Made by a program: the position numbers and the translations under genes. This document shows positions 1 through 7,694 of a stretch of 18,781 nucleotides of DNA, in pieces. This DNA comes from Deltaproteobacteria bacterium (GTDB taxonomy: Bacteria > UBA10199 > DSSB01), in assembly GCA_021772695.1 (NCBI GenBank), contig JAJFLL010000002.1, positions 1 through 18,781 on the forward strand. Reading direction: 5' to 3'. The stretch's first letter is position 1, and the number at the start of each line of letters is the position of its first letter. The notes beneath the pieces are model-generated. The model was not told where the DNA came from. It was given only the letters and a program-made list of their open reading frames with translations, and did no database searches.

Positions 1-1110
1 ATTTTTCTTTTCTATATTTTTTGGGAAGCCATGTTGATTCCCATGTACTTCCTCATCGGCATCTATGGCCATGGGCGCAAGGTCTATGCGGCCATAAAAT
101 TTTTCCTCTTCACCTTGGTGGGTTCTGTCTTGATGCTACTCGGCATGATCTATTTGTATTATCAGGCTGGGCAAAGTTTTCTGCTCAGCGACTGGATGCA
201 ACTCGGCCTTAGCTTTAAGGCTCAGCTGGTACTCTTCAGCGCCTTCGCCCTCTCTTTTGCCATTAAGGTACCCTTAGTGCCGGTGCATACTTGGCTGCCC
301 GATGCCCATACGGAGGCACCTACGGCAGGGTCCGTTATTTTGGCGGGTGTTCTCTTAAAGATGGGCACCTATGGCTTTGTGCGATTTGCCATGCCCTTAT
401 TTCCTCAAGGTTTGGCTGCCGCACGTCCTTATCTCGTTACCTTGGCGGTCGTAGGAATTCTTTACGGGGCCTTGGTGGCCATGGTGCAGAAAGATTTAAA
501 ACGCCTGATCGCCTATTCTTCCATCGCACACCTAGGATTTGTCATGTTGGGTTTGATGGCTTTAACCACTCAGGCCATTACCGGATCGGTCTATCAAATG
601 CTCAATCACGGAATATCCTCAGGGGCATTGTTCTTCTTGGCGGGAATGCTTTACGACCGCACCCATACTCGGCAGATCGCTGATTACGGCGGCATCGCCA
701 AGACAGTACCACTGTTAACCTTCGTTTTTTTAGTAGTGACCTTTTCTTCCATTGCTTTGCCGGGCACCAACGGCTTTGTGGGAGAATTTTTGATCTTATC
801 CGGCTCCTTTGCTGCCTTGCCTTGGGCCACGGGGCTCGCCACCTTGGGCGTCATTTTAAGCGCTGTTTATATGTTATGGATGGTGGAGCGCGTATTTTTC
901 GGACCGGTGAAACAAGAAAAACTTTTGACCATGCCCGATATGAAATGGCGGGAATGGCTTACCATGGCGCCACTCTTGTTTTTGATTGTCTGGATGGGAA
1001 TAAAGCCCAATTTCTTCTTAAAGAAGATTGATTTGGCAACAACCACCTTGGTGGAAAGAATCGAGCAACAGAGCCACCGAATCATCCTTACCAAAGGAGG
1101 GCAACCATGA
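1..1110 (+). CDS. nuoM: NADH-quinone oxidoreductase subunit M (complex I, antiporter-like), 5' truncated by window edge
   Basis: Membrane-arm proton-pumping subunit of respiratory complex I, related to Mrp antiporter subunits. The frame is open from base 1, before the first ATG at 31, so the gene runs in from outside. Its first residues, IFLFYIFWEAMLIPMYFLIG, match the NuoM helix that carries the essential glutamate (FWE, codon 25-27; equivalent to E. coli Glu144), so roughly 135 N-terminal residues are missing. Further on, AIKVPLVPVHTWLPDAHTEAP is the hallmark Proton_antipo_M segment, with the pump lysine in AIKVP and nearby histidines. The rest is a series of hydrophobic helices ending in a basic, soluble tail. 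The stop TGA overlaps the nuoN ATG (ATGA at 1107-1110), implying translational coupling in the usual L-M-N order. Family identity is very secure. Confidence 0.97.
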   Translation: MFLFYIFWEAMLIPMYFLIGIYGHGRKVYAAIKFFLFTLVGSVLMLLGMIYLYYQAGQSFLLSDWMQLGLSFKAQLVLFSAFALSFAIKVPLVPVHTWLPDAHTEAPTAGSVILAGVLLKMGTYGFVRFAMPLFPQGLAAARPYLVTLAVVGILYGALVAMVQKDLKRLIAYSSIAHLGFVMLGLMALTTQAITGSVYQMLNHGISSGALFFLAGMLYDRTHTRQIADYGGIAKTVPLLTFVFLVVTFSSIALPGTNGFVGEFLILSGSFAALPWATGLATLGVILSAVYMLWMVERVFFGPVKQEKLLTMPDMKWREWLTMAPLLFLIVWMGIKPNFFLKKIDLATTTLVERIEQQSHRIILTKGGQP

Positions 1111-2612
1111 AGCCAGATGCCCTGCCACTAATACATACCTTTTGGCCCTTACTATTAATCGGAGTGGGGGCCTTTGCTTCTTTGATTACTTCCGTGTGGG
1201 GATCGGTACGTTCCTTCCGGGTGACGGGATTGCTGGCCTTCGGGATTTTTCTCGGTGCCGCCTATGGTTTTGCGACTTTAGATCCTGTGGCCCATAGTCT
1301 GGCCGGAGGCATCCTTCGAGCCGATGGCCTGGGATATTTTCTAAGTTTTCTTATTTGCCTCATTGGTGCTGTGACCGTGGTGTTTTCTTTTAATTATTGG
1401 GAAAACCTCTCTGAGCCGGTGCAAGAGGTGTTGCCCTTGATCCTCTTCGCCGCCCTGGGCATGGTACTGATGGTGCTAACCACACATTTGCTTACCCTAG
1501 TTCTCGCCTTAGAACTGATGAGTCTGAGTCTCTATGTTCTGGTGGGCAGCCGCCGTGCCGATCCAAAGTCCAGCGAAGCGGCCATAAAATATTTTCTATT
1601 AGGTTCTGTGGCAGCCGCATTTTTGCTTTTTGGTATCTCCTTCCTCTATGGTGCCACCGGACAAATGGATTTGAGTCTCATGGGGCAGCAGGCTTTGAGT
1701 CCCGACAAGGCATTATTGTTCCAGGTGGGGGTCCTATTACTTTTGATCGGTTTTGCCTTTAAAGTGGCCGCGGTACCCTTTCATTTTTGGGCACCTGATG
1801 TTTACGAAGGATCGCCGGCACCGGTGACAGGGTTTATGGCCGCAGGAGTCAAGGTGGCCGCTTTTGGGGCATGGCTTCGGTTGTTACATGTCTTGGTTTC
1901 TTGGGAGTTCTTAGAACTGCGCACCTTATTGGTGATCTTATCTCTGCTCACTATGTTTGTGGGAAATTTAGCTGCCCTGCGACAACGATCTTTGAAGCGG
2001 ATTATGGCCTATAGCTCTGTAGCCCATGCCGGTTACTTACTATTGGGGTTGGCCACTCTAGTAGAGGGTGCGGTGTTTTTAGAGGCCGGTATGGGAGTGA
2101 TTTTATTCTACTTAGGTACCTATGGCTTGCTTACCTTAGGCGTCTTCGCAATGCTCACTTTATTTTCCTCAAAGGGAAAAGAGATCTCAAAGCTCGATGA
2201 TCTCAAGGGCCTTGGCTACACCAACCCAGTGTTTGCTGCAGCTTTAACAGTCTTTTTAATATCTTTGGCAGGAATTCCCCCTACGGCAGGTTTTGTCGCC
2301 AAGTATTTTCTTTTCGCGCGGGCCATCGAAACAGGTCTGATTTGGCCGGCTATATTAGGCATTTTGACCAGTGCTGTCTCTTTATACTATTATTTAGGTC
2401 CGGTGGTGCAAATGTACTTCCACGATCCGGTTGGTGAGAAGTCGATGCCGGCAGCCACCCTAGGTATGAAGGTTTTGGTTTCCTTTTTGGTGCTAGGCGC
2501 CTTTTATTTGGGCTTGTTCCCAGGAAAATACCTAACCTGGAGCAATGGAATTCGACTCGAGGCGAGTCGTAGCACCCCTATCCTATCGGGCATGCCCCAA
2601 ACCAGACCCTAG
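1107..2612 (+). CDS. nuoN: NADH-quinone oxidoreductase subunit N (complex I, antiporter-like)
   Basis: Third antiporter-like proton channel of complex I, 501 aa, close to the usual NuoN length (about 480-500). The ATG overlaps the nuoM stop and has a strong Shine-Dalgarno, GGAGG at 1096-1100, 6 nt upstream. Key polar residues are in place: Glu136 in LALELMSLSLYVL, Lys219 in FAFKVAAVPFH, and His226. RSLKRIMAYSSVAHAGYLL is the conserved segment of Proton_antipo_M proteins. About 14 hydrophobic helices are readable, as expected. It is the last nuo gene here. No obvious terminator follows, and the next ORF is close on the same strand, so some read-through into it is likely (inference). Confidence 0.97.
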   Translation: MKPDALPLIHTFWPLLLIGVGAFASLITSVWGSVRSFRVTGLLAFGIFLGAAYGFATLDPVAHSLAGGILRADGLGYFLSFLICLIGAVTVVFSFNYWENLSEPVQEVLPLILFAALGMVLMVLTTHLLTLVLALELMSLSLYVLVGSRRADPKSSEAAIKYFLLGSVAAAFLLFGISFLYGATGQMDLSLMGQQALSPDKALLFQVGVLLLLIGFAFKVAAVPFHFWAPDVYEGSPAPVTGFMAAGVKVAAFGAWLRLLHVLVSWEFLELRTLLVILSLLTMFVGNLAALRQRSLKRIMAYSSVAHAGYLLLGLATLVEGAVFLEAGMGVILFYLGTYGLLTLGVFAMLTLFSSKGKEISKLDDLKGLGYTNPVFAAALTVFLISLAGIPPTAGFVAKYFLFARAIETGLIWPAILGILTSAVSLYYYLGPVVQMYFHDPVGEKSMPAATLGMKVLVSFLVLGAFYLGLFPGKYLTWSNGIRLEASRSTPILSGMPQTRP

Positions 2613-2679
2613 GCTTTAGGCGGTGTTTCGTGTTTTATCGTGTCCTCAGGGCACTAAGACTGTTAAGGTATGCTTCCCT

Positions 2680-3315
2680 ATGCTCAAGAACTTCGACGAA
2701 TTCATGGACCACAGTTGGGAACGCAACGAAGTGGTGGGTGGTTGGGGCTTTAACTCCAACATGAACTTCGCAGTCATGTCTCCCGAAGAAACCAATGTCT
2801 GGTTTTTTGAGCAATGTTTCAATTATCTTCGAGCTTTTTTCGGTATTGTGGTGCCCGATGCCATGGAACTCATTACCTACGATGCCACTCAACACATCCA
2901 ACGCAGTAATTTAGATCAGCAGACCTTCTTAGATGAACTGATGTTGATCATGAAAAACTTACGGGAGCCCTTGTGGACCTTGCGGCTGAACCTCAACATC
3001 ATCGGATTCCTAAGAACCTCGGCAAAAAATGACATGCCCACACGGGTTCAAATTCAAGAGCCCTGTAGTTTTATCGCCTGGGGCGGCCCTGACGAGACGG
3101 GTTTTCAAAATTTTTCCATTAGCTATAATTTGTTTTCTACGGTGACCCTGGAAGGTGAAGAGCAAGAGCTGTGGTCTTTAAACCAACCCATATTAGAAAA
3201 GGCCCTGCAAAAATGGGAGATGCAATCGGGTCACATGATCGAGGTGGTCGACAGCACGGGCAGTGCTCCGGTGCACCAATACGGTTTTGGGCCGCCCAAA
3301 CAGGGACGAAGATAA
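2680..3315 (+). CDS. Uncharacterised cytosolic protein downstream of nuoN
   Basis: Not recognised. Starting at ATG 2680 the product is 211 aa. A longer form from GTG 2623 (230 aa) is possible, but the ATG has an AAGG at 2665-2668, about 11 nt upstream, while the GTG has no convincing ribosome site. The protein has no signal peptide and no clear membrane helix. It is rich in Trp, Phe, Met and Asn (for example NEVVGGWGFNSNMNFAVM and MKNLREPLWTLRLNLN), with alternating helix- and strand-like stretches and a Gly/Pro/Lys-rich C-terminus. No P-loop, zinc or nucleotide motif was seen. It lies 67 nt after nuoN on the same strand and may be co-transcribed with nuo, but there is no other evidence for a complex I role. 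An A6/T8 stretch just after the stop (3314-3332) could act as a weak terminator. Confidence 0.75.
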   Translation: MLKNFDEFMDHSWERNEVVGGWGFNSNMNFAVMSPEETNVWFFEQCFNYLRAFFGIVVPDAMELITYDATQHIQRSNLDQQTFLDELMLIMKNLREPLWTLRLNLNIIGFLRTSAKNDMPTRVQIQEPCSFIAWGGPDETGFQNFSISYNLFSTVTLEGEEQELWSLNQPILEKALQKWEMQSGHMIEVVDSTGSAPVHQYGFGPPKQGRR

Positions 3316-3371
3316 AAAATAAACTTTTTTTTCAAGCCACCCGTATTATCAAAACACTCCGTAATAAAGCG

Positions 3372-3390
3372 CATTAAATTTAATTTAATG
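3372..3390. promoter_or_regulatory. AT-rich perfect inverted repeat (possible operator)
   Basis: The 9-bp arms CATTAAATT and AATTTAATG are perfect reverse complements around one central T. The dyad lies about 40 bp upstream of the -35 hexamer of the next promoter, where an operator or UP-like element would be expected. The dyad is seen directly; its function is inferred. Confidence 0.35.
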
Positions 3391-3428
3391 AATTCAGTTA
3401 GTTAGAATGATTTTTGAAATGGGCTCCC

Positions 3429-3457
3429 TTGACGGTCCCATGGCCTAAGCCTAGAAT
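3429..3457 (+). promoter_or_regulatory. Sigma70-type promoter for the G8-domain protein gene
   Basis: TTGACG (3429-3434) is followed after exactly 17 bp by TAGAAT (3452-3457), each 5/6 to consensus. A start near 3464 would leave a leader of about 110 nt before the ATG at 3577. The leader holds a small GCCCC/GGGGC hairpin at 3491-3507 and two copies of AGATATCT. Hexamers and spacing are visible; activity is inferred. Confidence 0.6.
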
Positions 3458-3490
3458 AAATGCTTAAAGTTTCTGCTAACAAGACCCCTG

Positions 3491-3507
3491 GCCCCATTTT
3501 TAGGGGC
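3491..3507 (+). promoter_or_regulatory. Small leader hairpin
   Basis: GCCCC-ATTTTTA-GGGGC forms a 5-bp stem with a 7-nt loop inside the predicted 5' leader of the G8 gene, about 30 nt after the predicted start point. It is followed by TAAAAATT rather than a T-tract, so a terminator or attenuator reading is weak. Confidence 0.25.
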
Positions 3508-3518
3508 TAAAAATTATT

Positions 3519-3561
3519 AGATATCTTATTTTAAGGATGTTTTAATTTGGGAAAGATATCT
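3519..3561. repeat. Two copies of the palindrome AGATATCT in the leader
   Basis: AGATATCT occurs at 3519-3526 and again at 3554-3561, 35 bp apart, both between the promoter and the start codon. Each copy is self-complementary. They could be a pair of dimer-binding sites, or chance in AT-rich DNA. Confidence 0.3.
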
Positions 3562-3576
3562 ACCTAAGGGGTTACT

Positions 3577-6500
3577 ATGTCCACTTTCACTACCACCATT
3601 CCACACAGCAAATTTTTTCTGGGATGTTGCCTCAGCATCGTCTTGAGTATTTTTTTGAGTGCACCGACCATGGCTTGTGAACTTCCACAAGGCCTGCAAT
3701 CTATTTCTCAATGTATCGATGCCTCGGGCAATGCGGTGGTAGGTCCTGGGGGTTCTTCAGGTTGTGAGCGGGTCGTTTTTGACAAAGATTTAACCGGTGC
3801 CGAGGCTATCAAAAAATTGACCATTCAAGCGGGCGGTGAAGCCTATGTGGATGACCTTAGTCTAAAAGTTGAGTTGGAAACCATTGAGGTGATGGGATTG
3901 TTGCAAATGGGATTCCAAAACTGTCCCGTTGGAACCGCCAATCCCAGCCATCAAGTAGATTTCACCTTCGTTGGAGAGCGTCCCTGTCCTAGTCCTGAGA
4001 CGTGTTCAGAATTTTCCAAGGGTATACAAGTTCATCATGGAGGAGTGCTCAGGCTATTTGGGATCAAGGGGGTTCCAGCTTCATCGATTCAAGGGGCCGG
4101 TGAAACCGGAATCAGCTGGACCCACTTGCGGGCTCCAGCGGGGCCCGAAACCAAATACGGTACCGGTAGCGGAGCTTTGGCACCGGTACTTTCAGGTGGC
4201 TCCTCTACCTTATTATTGGAGCTCGACGTCACCCAAGGTCCGGGGGCTTGGCAAGTGGGCGATTGGATCACCGTTTCGGGCACAGGTTTTAGTGCCGTCG
4301 AGACCGAGATGGTCAAGATCGTCGGTCTAGAATCCAATGGTCCCGATGGCAGTACCGTTCGACTGGAGCAACCCTTGCAGCGCTATCATTTCGGCGGGCC
4401 CAATCCCGGTGAACCTTCCTTAACCACTTTCAATGATTGTTCCGGTTTCAACTACGGTGTGGATGAGCGCGCGGAAGTTGGTTTGTTAAGCCGGAATATC
4501 AAATTTACCGCACGTATTGAGCCGGGAGCCAATAACCTACATTGGGGCGGAGAGTTGAAGTTTCATCAAGGCTTCAGTGAGATCGCCATACAGGGAGTGG
4601 AACTGGAGAAATTCGGGAAGGACCAACTGGCCAGCTATCCCATTCATTTTCATTTGAACGGAAACGTTCAAGACACTTCTCCCTTGGTCAATGCCAACAG
4701 CATTCACCATACCTATAATAAATGTGTCACCATTCATTCCACCAGCAATTTAACCGTCGAAAATAACGTCTGTGCCCGCGTCATGGGGCACATCTTCTAC
4801 CAGGAAATCGGGGATGAAGCTGGGATTACTTATTTAAATAATCTGGGTCTAGGCGCCATGAGCCATTATTTCGATGTGAAGGCGGGTAGTCCTGAAGAAC
4901 GGGCTCAAAAGATTAAAGATTTTTGGTGGCCCGGGGATCACCTCGGGCAAGTGGATTCTCCCGACTATAACGGCTACGATAGTTTTAATATTCCCAATAC
5001 CGATGCCCAGGACAATCCGGTGCGCGGGGTTTGCGCCACCCCGGATCCCAACGGCTTTGGCTTGGTGCTTGGCCAAAATCCCAATACCCCGGAACGTCCC
5101 GGGAACTGTAGTGACGATGAAATCTATTTCGAGCCTGCCACAGGTTTTTGGATTATTCATCCCGGGACGAACTTAATCGGAAATTCTATCGGCGGTTGCC
5201 AAGATGTGGGACGAGGCTATTGGTATGTGCCGCCCCGCAATCGCCCAGATGCCGGTGTGCCTCCCGCACTTACCACCCTGTCACAAGAACCCTTGGGTAC
5301 GTTCAAAAATAACCGGGTTCACTCCTGTTACTCAGGACTCTATGGTGAAGATGAATTCGGGGTCTTCTCTGAACAGCTTTTTCCTAAAGTGGGTGGAGTG
5401 AATACCGGAAAAAATCTCATCGGTACCTTTGACGGTTTAACCTCCACTCGTAACCGGGACCGCGGCGTCTGGCTCAGGCCCGTTTGGTTTGTTCTGAAAA
5501 ACGGACGTTTTGCCACCAACCGCAATAGCGTTACCTTGGTCAGTTCCGGCGGCTTGGACGGTAATGCCCCGGGCGTTTGGGCACTGCTTGAAGATTCCGT
5601 CCTGGTGGGGATGAGTCAAAATAATGTGGACCGCTGGGGGCCGTGTCCTAGAAATGCGCCCAATAATTATGAGTGTGTCAACCCCGACAGACCCTCCGTC
5701 TCGGCACCAAATAGTGCCAAGGGTTTTCCCTCTCCCTTTTTCAATTTATCGGGATATATGATTTATGATGGCCCGGTGCGGATCTTCCGCGACCGCTTCG
5801 TCAATTTCAATCGAGACATCACTCCCCATTTAAGCAATGTCGATAAGACCTTCCTTGAGAATTATTCTGCCTACCCCAACGGCAACAATCCCAATGTTTA
5901 TGAAGGCGACGCGGCCTTGGGTTGGTTTCAAAACAATCAGAGTGCTTATCCCACCGGTACAGAGAGCAAAGAACTGAGCTTTGACAATGTGGACCTTCGT
6001 CACCAAATCTATACGGAAAAAGTGAACCTGGGTGATTTTCAAGATGGGGATCGCAATACGGCCATCATCGATTTAGACGGAACCTTGACGGGTTTCACCG
6101 TGGTAGGTGCCGACGGCATGCACGTGCCCGGCGCCGAACCCATCTCACTCAATAATCTGGAATTTAACCACGCCTCAAACTCAGTGGATGAATGTCATGC
6201 CGAGGGTGATCAAGATGCCGCAGCGGAAGGCAGGCCTACCTCTTTGATATCAGCGGGCAGTTACGCCACGCTGGAATTTCAGGCCTTGTATCCCGCCCCT
6301 TTGCCCTTGAAACCGGCGAAACAGTTAATGATCTTTGAAAAGGATCAACAGGAATTTGGCGAACACCCTGACATGAGACTGAGCAGTCGAAACGGGCTGG
6401 GCGTTTGGGAACCCAAAGTAGCCAGTGGTTATGGCTATACGGTGCAGGCCTCCACCTGCGATCGAAAACCCGAATGCTCCGATCAATCGGGAATCCCGGC

Positions 6501-7587
6501 TCGGGTCTCGGTGGGACTGACCGATGCCATCAAACCGGAAATCAGCGCAGAAGATCCCTTCTACGTCAGGGTGGGTATTTGTTATACCGATCAAAACGGT
6601 AGCCATCCCAATGGTAATTTTTCCATCAGCCGTGGTTATCGTTCCTGGGGTGGCAACGGCACCAATACCCAAGACAAAGATCTGCAACAATTCTTCAATG
6701 TCTTACAAAACCGTTACCAATCTCAGACTTGTCACAATCTGGATTTTCAAAATCCGCTCAACCTGGATCCCGTCATGGGTTGTCCCGCAGCGGGGGTGAC
6801 TCCCATACCGCCTGGCGGCACTTGCCAGGCACCCTCCACGGCGGGAATGGATCAGCAAGGTGCTCCGGCCTGTATTTATCCCACCTCCGTCATGGAAGAG
6901 GCGGGTAGCATCGCGGAATTACAAAATTCCGATGGAACCCCCAACCTGCAAAAATATTTTTATGACGCCTCTCGCGGGTTACTTTTCTTTAATGTGGCCC
7001 AGGACGTTCCCAATCCCTTTGGTACTTCTCCCTTGGGATCTTGCACGGGTGGAGCCGGGGACGATCCCAGCTGTCCCAATTTGGCTGAGGGACAAAGTTA
7101 CTACGCCTGCCCGGCGGCCGGGTGCCCCGATTATCTAGTGGAATTAGATGATCCCGGATATATTCCCGGCCCCAGTAATTGTGAGCCCTATCCCACCTAT
7201 GCCCAGGATCACCCCGCCGACGAACTCCTATTGGCCCATGCGGGCACGGGGGAAATCGTGCAACAAGTGGAGATGGGTGGCTTAAACGGGAAGTTCCCCC
7301 ACTTCGAAGCCATGGTTCCGCCTGATTGTCCTCTGAGTACTCCGTTTGAAGAAACCACCTCAGGTGGTGCGGCCCTCAATTTAAGCGCAAAATTTCAGGC
7401 GGCAGGTCAGCCGGGTCCTCCCCGCTGTCCACCTACCGTTGGGGTGGGAGGCGGAGGCTGCTCCATAAATAAAAATCCATCGACCCTTAGCGGCATTTCT
7501 ATATACATGATCGCTTATTTTCTAGCGGTCCTGGGAGTTTGGATGGGCATTCGTTGGTCTCTGCGAAGGGGACATTCTCAGCGATAA
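3577..7587 (+). CDS. Large exported G8-domain / CEMIP-like beta-helix surface protein with Cys-type C-terminal sorting tail
   Basis: 1336 aa. ATG 3577 is preceded by AAGGGG (3566-3571) at 5 nt. A signal peptide covers residues 1-33 (FFLGCCLSIVLSIFLSAPTMA), with cleavage likely before Cys34; TMAC is a poor lipobox, so type I cleavage is preferred. A G8-like domain lies at about 66-165 (LTIQAGGEAYVDD, then IEVMGLLQMG). Next come SWTHLRAPA and WQVGDWITVSGTGF (180-238), then DERAEVGLLSRNIKF (296-310), YPIHFHLNG (354-362) and GHIFYQEIGDEAG (404-416). These are hallmarks of the CEMIP/TMEM2/PKHD1L1 family, built on a right-handed beta-helix. The middle and C-terminal parts are Pro/Asn/Cys-rich and not assigned. 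The end carries GGGGC (Cys1295), a hydrophobic helix (GISIYMIAYFLAVLGVWMGI) and WSLRRGHSQR, a tripartite tail like MYXO-CTERM-type signals. Animal relatives act on or bind hyaluronan; no substrate can be claimed here. It appears to be monocistronic. Confidence 0.92.
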   Translation: MSTFTTTIPHSKFFLGCCLSIVLSIFLSAPTMACELPQGLQSISQCIDASGNAVVGPGGSSGCERVVFDKDLTGAEAIKKLTIQAGGEAYVDDLSLKVELETIEVMGLLQMGFQNCPVGTANPSHQVDFTFVGERPCPSPETCSEFSKGIQVHHGGVLRLFGIKGVPASSIQGAGETGISWTHLRAPAGPETKYGTGSGALAPVLSGGSSTLLLELDVTQGPGAWQVGDWITVSGTGFSAVETEMVKIVGLESNGPDGSTVRLEQPLQRYHFGGPNPGEPSLTTFNDCSGFNYGVDERAEVGLLSRNIKFTARIEPGANNLHWGGELKFHQGFSEIAIQGVELEKFGKDQLASYPIHFHLNGNVQDTSPLVNANSIHHTYNKCVTIHSTSNLTVENNVCARVMGHIFYQEIGDEAGITYLNNLGLGAMSHYFDVKAGSPEERAQKIKDFWWPGDHLGQVDSPDYNGYDSFNIPNTDAQDNPVRGVCATPDPNGFGLVLGQNPNTPERPGNCSDDEIYFEPATGFWIIHPGTNLIGNSIGGCQDVGRGYWYVPPRNRPDAGVPPALTTLSQEPLGTFKNNRVHSCYSGLYGEDEFGVFSEQLFPKVGGVNTGKNLIGTFDGLTSTRNRDRGVWLRPVWFVLKNGRFATNRNSVTLVSSGGLDGNAPGVWALLEDSVLVGMSQNNVDRWGPCPRNAPNNYECVNPDRPSVSAPNSAKGFPSPFFNLSGYMIYDGPVRIFRDRFVNFNRDITPHLSNVDKTFLENYSAYPNGNNPNVYEGDAALGWFQNNQSAYPTGTESKELSFDNVDLRHQIYTEKVNLGDFQDGDRNTAIIDLDGTLTGFTVVGADGMHVPGAEPISLNNLEFNHASNSVDECHAEGDQDAAAEGRPTSLISAGSYATLEFQALYPAPLPLKPAKQLMIFEKDQQEFGEHPDMRLSSRNGLGVWEPKVASGYGYTVQASTCDRKPECSDQSGIPARVSVGLTDAIKPEISAEDPFYVRVGICYTDQNGSHPNGNFSISRGYRSWGGNGTNTQDKDLQQFFNVLQNRYQSQTCHNLDFQNPLNLDPVMGCPAAGVTPIPPGGTCQAPSTAGMDQQGAPACIYPTSVMEEAGSIAELQNSDGTPNLQKYFYDASRGLLFFNVAQDVPNPFGTSPLGSCTGGAGDDPSCPNLAEGQSYYACPAAGCPDYLVELDDPGYIPGPSNCEPYPTYAQDHPADELLLAHAGTGEIVQQVEMGGLNGKFPHFEAMVPPDCPLSTPFEETTSGGAALNLSAKFQAAGQPGPPRCPPTVGVGGGGCSINKNPSTLSGISIYMIAYFLAVLGVWMGIRWSLRRGHSQR

Positions 7588-7619
7588 CAGCGGTACCCAA
7601 TTGAAACCCAATGACCCTA

Positions 7620-7645
7620 GAAAAATTGAGGTCTCAGGTTTTTTC
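7620..7645. terminator. Candidate bidirectional terminator between convergent genes
   Basis: Between the G8 gene stop (7587) and the metG stop (7695), GAAAAAT-TGAG-GT-CTCA-GG-TTTTTTC folds into an imperfect hairpin: TGAG/CTCA core, a T-G wobble, one bulged G, then A5/T5. It presents a T-run on both strands, as expected for shared termination of convergent genes. The core is short and has only a 2-nt loop, so the call is tentative. Confidence 0.4.
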
Positions 7646-7694
7646 CGTCAGCAAATCAAGACTCAATTCCGGATGATCGGGTCATCGCCCAAGT

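Noticed and set aside
2623..2679. GTG start for the protein after nuoN
   Set aside because: No convincing ribosome site; ATG 2680 has AAGG at a workable distance. Not excluded, only less likely.
3577..3678. Lipoprotein signal (TMAC) on the G8 protein
   Set aside because: Thr at -3 and Met at -2 do not fit the lipobox well; a type I cleavage after Ala33 explains the sequence.
7672..7686. GATGA-TCGGG-TCATC hairpin as terminator
   Set aside because: Only 5 bp and no T-tract on either strand; the 7620-7645 element is the better candidate.
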